Assembly: GCA_030145435.1 (NCBI GenBank)
Contig: JAQYVQ010000647.1
Coordinates: 1 to 26,188, forward strand
Direction of reading: 5' to 3'
Source of the DNA: Syntrophobacteria bacterium
Lineage (GTDB): Bacteria > Desulfobacterota > DSWW01
DNA length: 26,188 nucleotides
The position numbers and the translations under genes were made by a program. Position 1 is the first letter of the stretch. Each line of letters opens with the position of its first letter. Positions 8,021 through 15,396 of this stretch are shown piece after piece. The notes below the pieces were generated by a model. It had not been told where the DNA came from, ran no database searches, and was given only the letters and a program-made list of their open reading frames with translations.

Positions 8021-8847
8021 TGGATCGAGTGGAACCGACCCCGGCGATCATCACGTTGACCACGGATTTCGGACTCCAGGATGCCTACGTCGGATCGATG
8101 AAGGGCGTAATCCTCTCGATCCATCCGCACGTACGGATCGTCGACATCACACACGAGCTGCCTGCCCACCGGATCCTTCCGGCAGCTTACCTTCTTCGGG
8201 AAGCGTGCCCGCGGTTCCCACCGGGAACCGTCCACGTGGCGGTCGTTGATCCGGGAGTCGGGGGACAGAGAACCCCGCTGCTGCTCAAGATCGACGACCG
8301 GTTCTACGTAGGGCCCGACAACGGCATGTTCGGCCTCCTCATGGCTGACCTCCCGTTGCAGGGGGCCTGGAGGCTGGAAAGACGAGAGCACTTCCTGCAC
8401 CCTGTAAGCAACACCTTTCACGGCAGGGACGTTTTCGCACCGGTTGCTGCGCACCTGGCTGCAGGCACCCCCCCGGACGCGTTCGGTCCGGCCGCTGCGG
8501 ATCCGTCGAGCCTCTCCTTGCCCGCGCATCATGAGGAGACCGGGACATTGAGAGGCCAGGTCGTGTGGATCGACCGCTTCGGCAACTGCATTACCAACCT
8601 GACCGACAAGGTCGTCTCCCGATGGGCACGGGGAGCTTCCTTCACCGTGCACACAGCATCCAAGAAGATTGCGGGGATCTCAACATCCTATGAATCGACT
8701 CCCGAGGGAGAGGCGCTGTCTCTCGTCAACAGCATGGGGTACCTGGAGGTCGCCTGCAATCAGGCCCGGGCCGACCGTGCCCTGGGCCTACGAGAAGGGG
8801 ATCCTGTGGTTCTCGAGAGGGTCCCCACGGGCGACGGGAGATCATGA
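8020..8847 (+). CDS. S-adenosyl-L-methionine hydroxide adenosyltransferase family (DUF62)
   Basis: Members of this family hydrolyse SAM to adenosine and L-methionine using an activated water; they are related to the fluorinase/chlorinase enzymes. The 275-residue product has the N-terminal ITLTTDFGLQDAYVGSMKGVI, the VDITHELPAHRI region, VHVAVVDPGVGG, FYVGPDNGMFG and FHGRDVFAPVAAHLA, followed by the C-terminal beta-barrel domain with WIDRFGNCITNL. These segments run in family order. The start at 8020 is preceded by GGAGGGG about eight bases upstream and overlaps the glycosylase stop; an in-frame ATG at 7990 is inside that gene. It overlaps the downstream protease gene by ATGA. Confidence 0.92.
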   Translation: MDRVEPTPAIITLTTDFGLQDAYVGSMKGVILSIHPHVRIVDITHELPAHRILPAAYLLREACPRFPPGTVHVAVVDPGVGGQRTPLLLKIDDRFYVGPDNGMFGLLMADLPLQGAWRLERREHFLHPVSNTFHGRDVFAPVAAHLAAGTPPDAFGPAAADPSSLSLPAHHEETGTLRGQVVWIDRFGNCITNLTDKVVSRWARGASFTVHTASKKIAGISTSYESTPEGEALSLVNSMGYLEVACNQARADRALGLREGDPVVLERVPTGDGRS

Positions 8848-9950
8848 AACCAGATCCTTCACCCCTACGTGATGACAGATCGCCAGGCACCGGGATAAGC
8901 GATATGCCTTCCACACCGCCACCCTCCCCGCCGCCACCGTATGCGACTGCCCGGCCTCCAAGACTCCGCACGAACGTGTTGCTCTTTCTTGCGACGGTGT
9001 TTTCCACGATCATCGCGGGGGCCTTGCAGGCAAGGGGAGCGGAGGCGTTCACTTCCCTTGAGAGCGTGCTCACCGGCGTCCCGTTCTCGGCCGCTCTCCT
9101 CGGAATCCTCCTGGCCCACGAAATGGGCCACTATTTCACCTCACGCCACTATGGGGTGCCGGCCAGTCTGCCCTACTTCATCCCGGTCCCAACGATTATC
9201 GGGACCATGGGCGCCGTCATCCGGATGCGCGCCGTGATCCGGGACCGCAGGATCCTGTTCGACATCGGCATCGCGGGCCCCCTGGCAGGCCTCCTGGTGG
9301 CCGTACCCGCCACCCTGATCGGCCTGAACCTCTCGGAGGTAATCGAGGCCGGCTCTACCCGAGGGGGCATCGAACTGGGTGATTCTCTGCTCTTCATGGC
9401 GCTCACAAGGTGGGTCTTCGGCCCTCTGGGGGAATCGCAGACGGTTCTCCTTCATCCGGTTGCCTTCGCAGGCTGGCTCGGGTTCTTCCTGACCTCCCTC
9501 AACCTGCTTCCCATGGGTCAGCTCGACGGGGGGCATGTAACCTACGGGATCCTCGGGCCCCGCCATCGCATAGTTTCTCGAAGCGTGTTCATCGCCATTT
9601 TGCTGTGGGGCGTCCACGGAGTCTTCACCGAAATCAACCCGATGGGCTGGCTGTGGGCGTTCGCATTCTGCTGGGTGGCTGTGCGCTTGGCCTTTTCGAC
9701 CCAGGGAAGTCCTCTGTTGAGGTCCTTCGCGGTGTTCCTAGGACTCGTGGGGGTCTTTGGGAATATGGTGCCCAGCACCACCGTGTGGGTGGTCTGGGCC
9801 GTCCTCATGTGTTTCCTCCGGCTCGATCACCCACCCACCCGGGACATCTCCGTCCCGCTGGACCCAGGGAGAAAGCTCCTGGGCTGGATCGGCCTGATCG
9901 TATTCCTCCTGACCTTCATCCCGCAGCCGTTTAAGGAAATCCTTCCCTAG
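8844..9950 (+). CDS. Site-2-protease-type M50 membrane metallopeptidase
   Basis: The 368-residue polytopic membrane protein has the zinc-binding HEMGH (His92-Glu93-His96) in a transmembrane helix, followed by YFTSRHYGVPASLPYFIP. The second M50 motif NLLPMGQLDGGH supplies the third metal ligand (Asp) in a later helix. An ADPLAG-like segment (DIGIAGPLAGLLVAVPA) is also typical of the EGY/S2P-like branch. About seven hydrophobic segments are present. The first 40 residues are proline- and arginine-rich and probably cytoplasmic; an alternative start is ATG at 8904. No PDZ domain is visible. The substrate is unknown; members of the family cut transmembrane anchors of regulators. It is the last gene of the gmhA run. 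Confidence 0.9.
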   Translation: MKPDPSPLRDDRSPGTGISDMPSTPPPSPPPPYATARPPRLRTNVLLFLATVFSTIIAGALQARGAEAFTSLESVLTGVPFSAALLGILLAHEMGHYFTSRHYGVPASLPYFIPVPTIIGTMGAVIRMRAVIRDRRILFDIGIAGPLAGLLVAVPATLIGLNLSEVIEAGSTRGGIELGDSLLFMALTRWVFGPLGESQTVLLHPVAFAGWLGFFLTSLNLLPMGQLDGGHVTYGILGPRHRIVSRSVFIAILLWGVHGVFTEINPMGWLWAFAFCWVAVRLAFSTQGSPLLRSFAVFLGLVGVFGNMVPSTTVWVVWAVLMCFLRLDHPPTRDISVPLDPGRKLLGWIGLIVFLLTFIPQPFKEILP

Positions 9951-9966
9951 ATGCCCAGATCCCTTT

Positions 9967-9996
9967 CGTGCCCGTGTGCGTGTGCGTGCCCGTGCC
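9967..9996. repeat. Hexamer direct repeats (CGTGYS x5)
   Basis: Five consecutive 6-bp units (CGTGCC, CGTGTG, CGTGTG, CGTGCC, CGTGCC) lie just after the protease stop. Low-complexity intergenic DNA; no function is assigned. Confidence 0.7.
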
Positions 9997-10002
9997 CGAC
10001 AA

Positions 10003-10109
10003 GCTGTTAGCTTTTAGCCCACCCCTCCCCTCCGTTCGAGGACGAGAGCAAGACAGTCCTGGTTGGGCTATGGCTGGGAGCTAATAGCTGACGGCTAATG
10101 GCTAACAGC
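10003..10109. repeat. Inverted arrays of a GCTAAYA-type heptamer
   Basis: The right part, 10073-10107, is five back-to-back heptamers: GCTGGGA, GCTAATA, GCTGACG, GCTAATG, GCTAACA. The left part, 10003-10021, reads on the minus strand as TGGGCTAAAAGCTAACAGC, i.e. heptamers of the same family in the opposite orientation. Both arms share TGGGCTA at the inner end and GCTAACAGC at the outer end, so the transcript could form a long imperfect hairpin between the convergent protease and phasin genes. A terminator role is inference. Confidence 0.6.
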
Positions 10110-10114
10110 CAATT

Positions 10115-10642
10115 TTACTTCTTAGCCGCTTTCTTCCGAGTAGCCGGCTTCTTCTTCGGAGCAGCCTTGGTCTTCTTCGGGGCAGCCTTCGGGCTCTTCG
10201 GTACGCCCGCCTTGCGCAGATTGATAATATCCTTCTGAAGCTTCTTCAGGTCCTTGGCAACCGTCTCCAGTTCCTTGCGCGTGGCCAGGTTAAGTCGCCC
10301 GATCCCCTTTCGGACCTGTTCTTCCAGATTTCCCCGGAGCTGCTTCGCCATGGAATCAAGATCCTCTCTTGTGGGAACATTCAACCCCTCGAGGACCTTT
10401 TCTGCACTCTCCTCGATCGATTGGTTCAGCTGGTTCACAAAGGCCCGGGCATCTCGACTAAGATCCTCGATCGCCTTCGTGCTCGCGTCGATCCCGTGTT
10501 TCTCCAGCGTCCCAGCCAGCCCTTTTACGAGCTTCTCCCCCTCGGCTTCGATTTTGCTCAGCGAACGCCAGGAGTCCTCAAGGCCCCCCCGAATCCTGTT
10601 AGAAATCCCCATCTTCGCTTCTCCTTTGTCTTTCTTGCTCAT
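10115..10642 (-). CDS. Phasin-like protein with lysine/alanine/proline-rich (histone H1-like) tail
   Basis: The product of about 175 residues is largely helical. Residues up to about 140 are amphipathic with phasin-like wording (NVPTREDLDSMAKQLRGNLEEQV, LATRKELETVAKDLKKLQKDI), and the last 30 are PKAAPKKTKAAPKKK-type repeats ending AAKK, as in PhaF-type phasins whose basic tail binds DNA. In that family the helical part coats polyhydroxyalkanoate granules or acts as a cytosolic scaffold. Two starts have good ribosome binding sites: 10642 (GGGAGG) and 10612 (AAGGAG); I chose the former. It is monocistronic, with a strong promoter and a palindromic operator upstream. No polymer synthase is nearby, so granule association is not shown. 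Confidence 0.7.
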   Translation of the reverse strand: MSKKDKGEAKMGISNRIRGGLEDSWRSLSKIEAEGEKLVKGLAGTLEKHGIDASTKAIEDLSRDARAFVNQLNQSIEESAEKVLEGLNVPTREDLDSMAKQLRGNLEEQVRKGIGRLNLATRKELETVAKDLKKLQKDIINLRKAGVPKSPKAAPKKTKAAPKKKPATRKKAAKK

Positions 10643-10678
10643 TTCTCGGTCCCTCCCTTTGTTTTCCATACCCCACTA

Positions 10679-10708
10679 CTTATAACGCAGTGCGTTATCA
10701 ATTGTCAA
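10679..10708 (-). promoter_or_regulatory. Strong sigma-70 promoter for the phasin-like gene
   Basis: On the minus strand: perfect -35 TTGACA (10703-10708), 18-bp spacer, -10 TATAAG (10679-10684, 5 of 6), about 37 bp upstream of the chosen start. This is the best promoter match I found in the window. Confidence 0.75.
10682..10698. promoter_or_regulatory. Perfect palindromic operator ATAACGCA-N-TGCGTTAT
   Basis: A 17-bp perfect inverted repeat (8-1-8) fills most of the space between the -35 and -10 boxes of the phasin promoter and overlaps the -10. This size and placement is typical of repressor operators, for example those of TetR-family dimers. No regulator gene is adjacent, so the binding protein is unknown. 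Confidence 0.65.
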
Positions 10709-10804
10709 TCCCCCTCTTCCCTGCTTCCCATTCCATCAGAAGCGTCGCACATTTCGGTTTCAAAATTCGCTCCGTTGTGATATTTGTTGAAGGTCTTTCT
10801 CACG

Positions 10805-10837
10805 ACCCGGTCGCGACTCGGTCGCGACCAGGTCGAC
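10805..10837. repeat. Three 11-bp direct repeats upstream of DUF4321 gene
   Basis: Units ACCCGGTCGCG, ACTCGGTCGCG and ACCAGGTCGAC are adjacent at one-helical-turn spacing. The first two extend into the next unit to give the 8-bp palindrome GTCGCGAC. They lie 33-65 bp before the DUF4321 start, where a regulator could bind cooperatively. Function is inference. Confidence 0.5.
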
Positions 10838-10869
10838 TCATTTTCCAAAAAGAAGGTGGAAAACAGGAA

Positions 10870-11148
10870 ATGTTGATTCGAGAAGAGAAGAAGAACCGAT
10901 TTCAGGCCGCTATCCTGGTCCTGATACTTTCCGGAATCATTGGAAACCTGTTCGGGGTCTTTCTCGGCGCCGTGCTTCCGGAGGGATCCCTCCACGATGC
11001 CCTCTCCAAGAGCAAGGCCTTCGGGCTGGACCCGCCTCTGTCGATTGATCTTTGGATCTTATCCGTCTCGATTGGATTCAACGTGAAGCTGAACAGCTGT
11101 GGCCTCCTGTTCATGTTTCTTGGGCTCATCTTCTACAAGAAGGCTTGA
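10870..11148 (+). CDS. DUF4321 family small membrane protein
   Basis: The 92-residue protein has two hydrophobic segments (about residues 12-33 and 67-89) separated by a loop with GLDPPLSIDLWILSVSIGFNVKLN. This matches the family's conserved pattern of PP, then a D-L segment, then an F-x-L-N ending into the second helix. Function of the family is unknown. The start at 10870 is chosen over 10690, which would add 60 residues read from intergenic repeats; AGGTGG and CAGGA lie upstream. It is nine bases before the VWA gene and probably the first gene of its operon. Confidence 0.8.
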   Translation: MLIREEKKNRFQAAILVLILSGIIGNLFGVFLGAVLPEGSLHDALSKSKAFGLDPPLSIDLWILSVSIGFNVKLNSCGLLFMFLGLIFYKKA

Positions 11149-11157
11149 AAGAGGGTC

Positions 11158-12249
11158 ATGCTTGGAATAACCAGAGCCAGAAATAGGCCCGACGCCGGAC
11201 GTCGGACCGTGTTCGGCCATCAGGGGTGTATCGTGACCACCCTCCTGGCAATCGCCCTTCTCTGGCCCTGGCAAGGGTTCTGCGACCTCTACATAGAGTT
11301 CCTTGTCGACCGGTCGGGAAGCATGTGGGCCCCCTTCCAGGGAAAGCCCAAGATTGTCCAGGTGGCAGATGCCGTAGAGCGCATAGCGCAGAAACTACCC
11401 ACGGACGTGGCGATGGGTCTTCGGGTGTATCCTCCGCCCGAAAAGGGGGCCCGAGGGAAGGACCCGGGACTAAGGATCCCGGTGGAAAAGGAGAACAGGG
11501 CACGGTTCCCTGAAGAAGAAAGGCTCTTGAATCCGCGGGGCAAGGGATCTCTCGGAGAACAGCTCAAACGAGCGCTCAAGGACTTCCCGGACGGGCTGGA
11601 TACGAAGTTGTTGGTTGTTCTCTGTGACGGGGCGGACACGGAGGGAGCGTCCTTTTGTGAGAGGGCGTTGGACCTGGACCGGCCGGAAGGATTGCGCTTT
11701 TACGCAATTTCCTTGAACCTGAAAGACCCTTCCGAAAAGGAGGCACTCGACTGCCTGAGCAAACAGATGGACGGCAAGTCGATCCATCTTGCCGGGAGGG
11801 ACAACCTGGTTTCCACGCTCCTTCCGATTGCTCAGAGGGCACACCAGGACGAGGTCGAAAGACAGCGCCGGGTGGCGGAGGAACAGAGAAGAATAGAGGA
11901 ATTGCTCAGCAAGACTCGGTTGAAGGTGGAGATCCACAACACGTTGGACCCTTTCTTTGCGGACACGATCCTGGTGGACCAATGTTCGCTCAATGGGGAA
12001 GAAATCCTCCTTGACACGTCTGTGCGGCTGAAACAGGGGGAGGGCTTTCTCCTCTTTGACAGGGCTATGGGAGAAGGCACCCATCAACTTACCCTCCGGT
12101 ACCAGAAGTGGAAGGATGAGAAGGCGGTTTCCAGCGTCGAAGGCATCCTGGAGGTACAGGTAGAGGAAGGGAAGACCTCCAGTGTTCAGTGCTTTCCCAG
12201 AGGCGCTCTCTTCCACTGGGACTTCACCTTCAAGGCGCAAACCTTCTAG
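11158..12249 (+). CDS. Secreted VWA-domain protein, function unknown
   Basis: The 363-residue protein starts with an arginine-rich N-region and a hydrophobic stretch (residues about 24-41) that looks like a signal peptide or single anchor. A von Willebrand factor A domain follows, with a complete metal-ion site DRSGSM (D51-x-S53-x-S55) and VVLCDGADTEG for the distal aspartate. After the VWA domain (to about residue 225) come a charged helix (DEVERQRRVAEEQRRIEELL) and a beta-rich C-terminal region with no family I can name. VWA domains bind protein ligands through Mg2+. GAGGG precedes the start. It is flanked by a DUF4321 gene and a PfkB kinase gene with very short gaps. Confidence 0.8.
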   Translation: MLGITRARNRPDAGRRTVFGHQGCIVTTLLAIALLWPWQGFCDLYIEFLVDRSGSMWAPFQGKPKIVQVADAVERIAQKLPTDVAMGLRVYPPPEKGARGKDPGLRIPVEKENRARFPEEERLLNPRGKGSLGEQLKRALKDFPDGLDTKLLVVLCDGADTEGASFCERALDLDRPEGLRFYAISLNLKDPSEKEALDCLSKQMDGKSIHLAGRDNLVSTLLPIAQRAHQDEVERQRRVAEEQRRIEELLSKTRLKVEIHNTLDPFFADTILVDQCSLNGEEILLDTSVRLKQGEGFLLFDRAMGEGTHQLTLRYQKWKDEKAVSSVEGILEVQVEEGKTSSVQCFPRGALFHWDFTFKAQTF

Positions 12250-12254
12250 GCCTC

Positions 12255-13238
12255 ATGGACCCGACGAATGCCGGCTCTGCGGATCGATCACGACAAAGGC
12301 GCCGAGGGTCTGCCATCGTCGCCGGTCTGGGGCAATGTTCCCTTGACTACCTCTGCACGATCGATCAGTATCCCCCGGTCGACACGAAGTGCGAATTCAA
12401 TGACTTTCTCGTGCAGGGTGGAGGCCCCGTGGCCACGGCACTGGTCGTGCTCGCACGCTGGGGGATCTCTGCACGTTTCGCCGGGGTCGTGTGCAGGGAT
12501 CGTTTCGGCGGCGTCATCCTGGAGGGATTAGAGGACGAGCAGGTCGACACCTCGGCGGTAAGGATCGAAAGGGGAGAACGCAGCCAGTTCGCCTTTATCT
12601 GCGTCGAGAAGGGAACCGGGAAGCGAACGATCTTCTGGGGACGTCCTGAGACTTCATCGTTCCCGGCTGCGGACGTCCCGGAGGACTTCCTGGGCGATGC
12701 CGAAGCCCTGCACCTGGACGGGCTCTTCGTCGAGGCCTCTCTCCATCTGGCGAGGAAAGCGAAGGAACGAAACATCCCGGTCATCCTCGATGCAGGCTCC
12801 CTGCGGCCGGGAATGCTCGAGTTGGTCCGGCACACAGACCACCTGATCGCGGCGGAGAATTTCATCGGCCGGTTTCGACCCGAGGCGTCCCTCACGACTC
12901 GCCTGAGCGAACTCCGGAAGATGGGGCCTCAAGTCGTCACCGTCACGCTTGGAGAGCGGGGCAGTGTGAGTCTCTGGGAGGACGTCCCGTGCCGGCTCCC
13001 GGCGCTGCGGGTGGAGGCAAGAGACACGACAGGCGCGGGAGACGTATTTCACGGCGCCTATATCTACGGGCTGTTGCAGGGCTGGTCGGTCCCGGAGAGG
13101 ATCCGCTGGGCCACTGTCGCCGCAGGACTGAGTTGCCGGTCCCTGGGGGGCCGGGCGGGGATCCCCGCGCTCGAGGAAGTGAGGGAGAGACTTTTGGAAC
13201 CGGGCCCTTTCAGGAATTCGAATAAAATAGCCGATTAA
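12255..13238 (+). CDS. PfkB-family carbohydrate kinase
   Basis: The 327-residue ribokinase-like sugar or nucleoside kinase phosphorylates a hydroxymethyl group using ATP. The N-terminal GLGQCSLDYLCTIDQYP and GGGPVATALVVLARWG are the substrate-lid and family-signature region. The second signature DTTGAGDVFHGAYIYG (residues 257-272) contains the catalytic base Asp263 and the anion hole. The start at 12255 is six bases after the VWA stop and lacks a clear ribosome binding site, so coupling is possible; the opening extends to 12189 inside the VWA gene. Substrate cannot be assigned from sequence. Confidence 0.88.
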   Translation: MDPTNAGSADRSRQRRRGSAIVAGLGQCSLDYLCTIDQYPPVDTKCEFNDFLVQGGGPVATALVVLARWGISARFAGVVCRDRFGGVILEGLEDEQVDTSAVRIERGERSQFAFICVEKGTGKRTIFWGRPETSSFPAADVPEDFLGDAEALHLDGLFVEASLHLARKAKERNIPVILDAGSLRPGMLELVRHTDHLIAAENFIGRFRPEASLTTRLSELRKMGPQVVTVTLGERGSVSLWEDVPCRLPALRVEARDTTGAGDVFHGAYIYGLLQGWSVPERIRWATVAAGLSCRSLGGRAGIPALEEVRERLLEPGPFRNSNKIAD

Positions 13239-13289
13239 CGTAGGAACGACTCGGAACGGAAAAGCACACCACAGACGAGGAGAAAAACC

Positions 13290-13493
13290 ATGGCGGTTGC
13301 AAGAGTGACCGAGGTGATCGGGATATCGCCGCTCGGATGGAAGGAAGCGATGGACGAAGCCCTGAACCGAGCAAACATGACCCTTCGCAACATCACGCAT
13401 CTCGAGATTCTCAAGCAGGACGCGATGATCGTGAACGGAAAGATCATGGAATACCGGGTGACCTGTCACTTCACCTTCATCCTGGAAGATTAG
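13290..13493 (+). CDS. Dodecin family flavin-binding protein
   Basis: Dodecins assemble as hollow dodecamers that store or buffer flavins. The 67-residue product has the family order VTEVIGISPLGWKEAMDEAL, ASKTLRN-like ANMTLRNITHLEILKQD and GKIMEYRVTCHFTFILED. It includes the tryptophan (in GWKEA) that stacks on the isoalloxazine ring. Length is exactly typical. It lies between the PfkB kinase and glmS genes with short gaps. Confidence 0.92.
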   Translation: MAVARVTEVIGISPLGWKEAMDEALNRANMTLRNITHLEILKQDAMIVNGKIMEYRVTCHFTFILED

Positions 13494-13547
13494 CAAAGGC
13501 AAGGCGGACCCGGAAGGATCCAAGCGGACCGTACGAAAGGACCCCAT

Positions 13548-15380
13548 ATGTGTGGAATCGTGGGCTACATCGGAGAGAGACAATCGGCTTCTTTGCTCCT
13601 GGAGGGGCTCAAGAAGCTGGAATACAGGGGATATGACTCCGCCGGGATTGCCCTCCTCGATGAAAACGGTGAGATCCAGACGCGAAGGACGGAGGGGAAG
13701 CTGTCCCGACTGGTGGATGAAATGGAGGCAAATCCGTGTGACGGGACCCTGGGGATCGGTCACACACGGTGGGCCACGCACGGAAAGCCCTCGGAGACAA
13801 ACGCTCACCCCCATCGTTCCGGCCCGGTCGTGGTCGTCCACAACGGAATCATCGAGAACTATCTCGAACTCCGGGACCATTTGCAGGCAAAGGGACGATC
13901 TTTCCTTTCCGAGACCGACACCGAGATCATCGCACACCTGATCGACCTCTATCAGGAGGACGAGACTCCCCTCGAAGAGGCGGTCCGCATGGCCCTCGCG
14001 CAGGTGAAGGGATCGTATGCAATCGCCGTCATCTCTCAGGACGAGCCTTCCCGCCTCATCGCGGCCAAGAAGGCAAGCCCCCTGGTCGTCGGCATCGGGG
14101 AATCGGAACGCTTCATCGCCTCTGACATCCCTGCCCTCCTGGACCACACCCGTGACATGATCTTCCTCGAAGACGGGGAGATGGCCATTTTGCGCAGAGA
14201 CGGCTACCAGATCACCACGTTGTCCGGCGAGGCGGTCCAGCGAGACCCTACCCACATTAGCTGGACGCCGATGATGGCGGAAAAGGGCGGGTACAAGCAC
14301 TTCATGCTCAAAGAGATCCACGAACAACCCCGTGTCATCGCGGACACCGTCCGGGGTCGGATCCAGGGCCGGAACAGGGAAGTCTATCTGGAAGACATCG
14401 GGATCGACGAGGCAGCCCTGAAGAAGGTGAAGAGGATCTGTCTGGTAGCCTGTGGAACCTCCTGGCACGCGGCTCTCATAGGGAAGTTCATGATCGAGGA
14501 GCTTTGCCGTATCCCCTGCGAAGTCGATCTTGCCTCCGAGTTCCGGTACCGGAATCCGATCCTGTCCAAGCAAACCCTCTTCACTGCGATCTCCCAGTCA
14601 GGGGAGACCGCGGATACCCTGGCGGCCACCGAGGAGGCGATTCGCAAGGGAGCGGTCACCCTCGGGATATGTAACGTGGTGGACTCCAGCATCGCGCGGA
14701 AATGCCAGGGGGTTCTCTACACCCACGCAGGGCCTGAGATAAGCGTGGCCTCCACGAAGGCCTTCTCGACCCAGGTGTCTGCCTTGTATCTCCTGAGCCT
14801 GTATCTCGGAAGGATCCAGCGCAAAATCCCGACCCGCGCCATGGAGGGATACCTGACGGAACTGAAGAAACTCCCCCTGCTCGTGGAGGATGTCCTGTCA
14901 AGGGAAAAGTCTGTGGAGGCGATCGCCCGAAAGTACTCCCATCACACGGACTTCCTCTACCTCGGAAGAGGCATCCACTACCCGGTCGCCCTGGAGGGAG
15001 CGCTCAAGCTGAAAGAGATCTCCTACATCCACGCGGAAGGGTATCCGGCGGGAGAGATGAAGCACGGACCCATCGCCCTGATCGACGAGGATTGCCCCAC
15101 GGTGGTGGTCCTGCCGAGGAATGAACTCTACGAGAAGGTCTTGAACAATCTGGAGGAGGTGAAGGCACGAGACGGCAAGGTGATCGCCGTGGTAAACTAC
15201 GCGGACACAGAGGCGGAGAAACTGGCGGACGACCTCCTCTACGTGCCGGAAAGCAACCCTTTTCTGAACCCGATCCTCATGACGGTCCCCTTGCAGCTGC
15301 TGGCCTATCATGTAGCCGTGATCAAAGGGACGGACGTGGATCAGCCCCGAAACCTCGCGAAGAGCGTCACCGTCGAGTAA
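13548..15380 (+). CDS. glmS: Glutamine-fructose-6-phosphate aminotransferase
   Basis: GlmS makes glucosamine 6-phosphate from fructose 6-phosphate and glutamine, the entry to UDP-GlcNAc for peptidoglycan and LPS. The 610-residue product has the N-terminal glutaminase domain with catalytic Cys2 (MCGIVGYIG), the GYDSAGIA and HTRWATHG motifs and an LNAHPH-like TNAHPH. Two SIS domains follow (VACGTSWHAALIGKF, SQSGETADTLAA; GRGIHYPVALEGALKLKEISYIHAEGYPAGEMKHGP), and the C-terminus is LAKSVTVE. GAAAGGA precedes the start. I saw no convincing glmS ribozyme upstream: only 54 bases separate it from the dodecin gene. Confidence 0.98.
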   Translation: MCGIVGYIGERQSASLLLEGLKKLEYRGYDSAGIALLDENGEIQTRRTEGKLSRLVDEMEANPCDGTLGIGHTRWATHGKPSETNAHPHRSGPVVVVHNGIIENYLELRDHLQAKGRSFLSETDTEIIAHLIDLYQEDETPLEEAVRMALAQVKGSYAIAVISQDEPSRLIAAKKASPLVVGIGESERFIASDIPALLDHTRDMIFLEDGEMAILRRDGYQITTLSGEAVQRDPTHISWTPMMAEKGGYKHFMLKEIHEQPRVIADTVRGRIQGRNREVYLEDIGIDEAALKKVKRICLVACGTSWHAALIGKFMIEELCRIPCEVDLASEFRYRNPILSKQTLFTAISQSGETADTLAATEEAIRKGAVTLGICNVVDSSIARKCQGVLYTHAGPEISVASTKAFSTQVSALYLLSLYLGRIQRKIPTRAMEGYLTELKKLPLLVEDVLSREKSVEAIARKYSHHTDFLYLGRGIHYPVALEGALKLKEISYIHAEGYPAGEMKHGPIALIDEDCPTVVVLPRNELYEKVLNNLEEVKARDGKVIAVVNYADTEAEKLADDLLYVPESNPFLNPILMTVPLQLLAYHVAVIKGTDVDQPRNLAKSVTVE

Positions 15381-15396
15381 TACGGCAACTGGGTGC

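Noticed and set aside
13494..13547. glmS ribozyme upstream of glmS
   Set aside because: The gap is 54 bases, too short for the ribozyme, and shows no matching core.
12654..14573. A 639-residue open frame on the minus strand across the PfkB, dodecin and glmS genes
   Set aside because: It is antisense to three recognised genes, has no family motifs, and long antisense frames are expected in GC-rich DNA. The same applies to the minus-strand frames at 15367-17136, 3514-4965 and 6450-7700.
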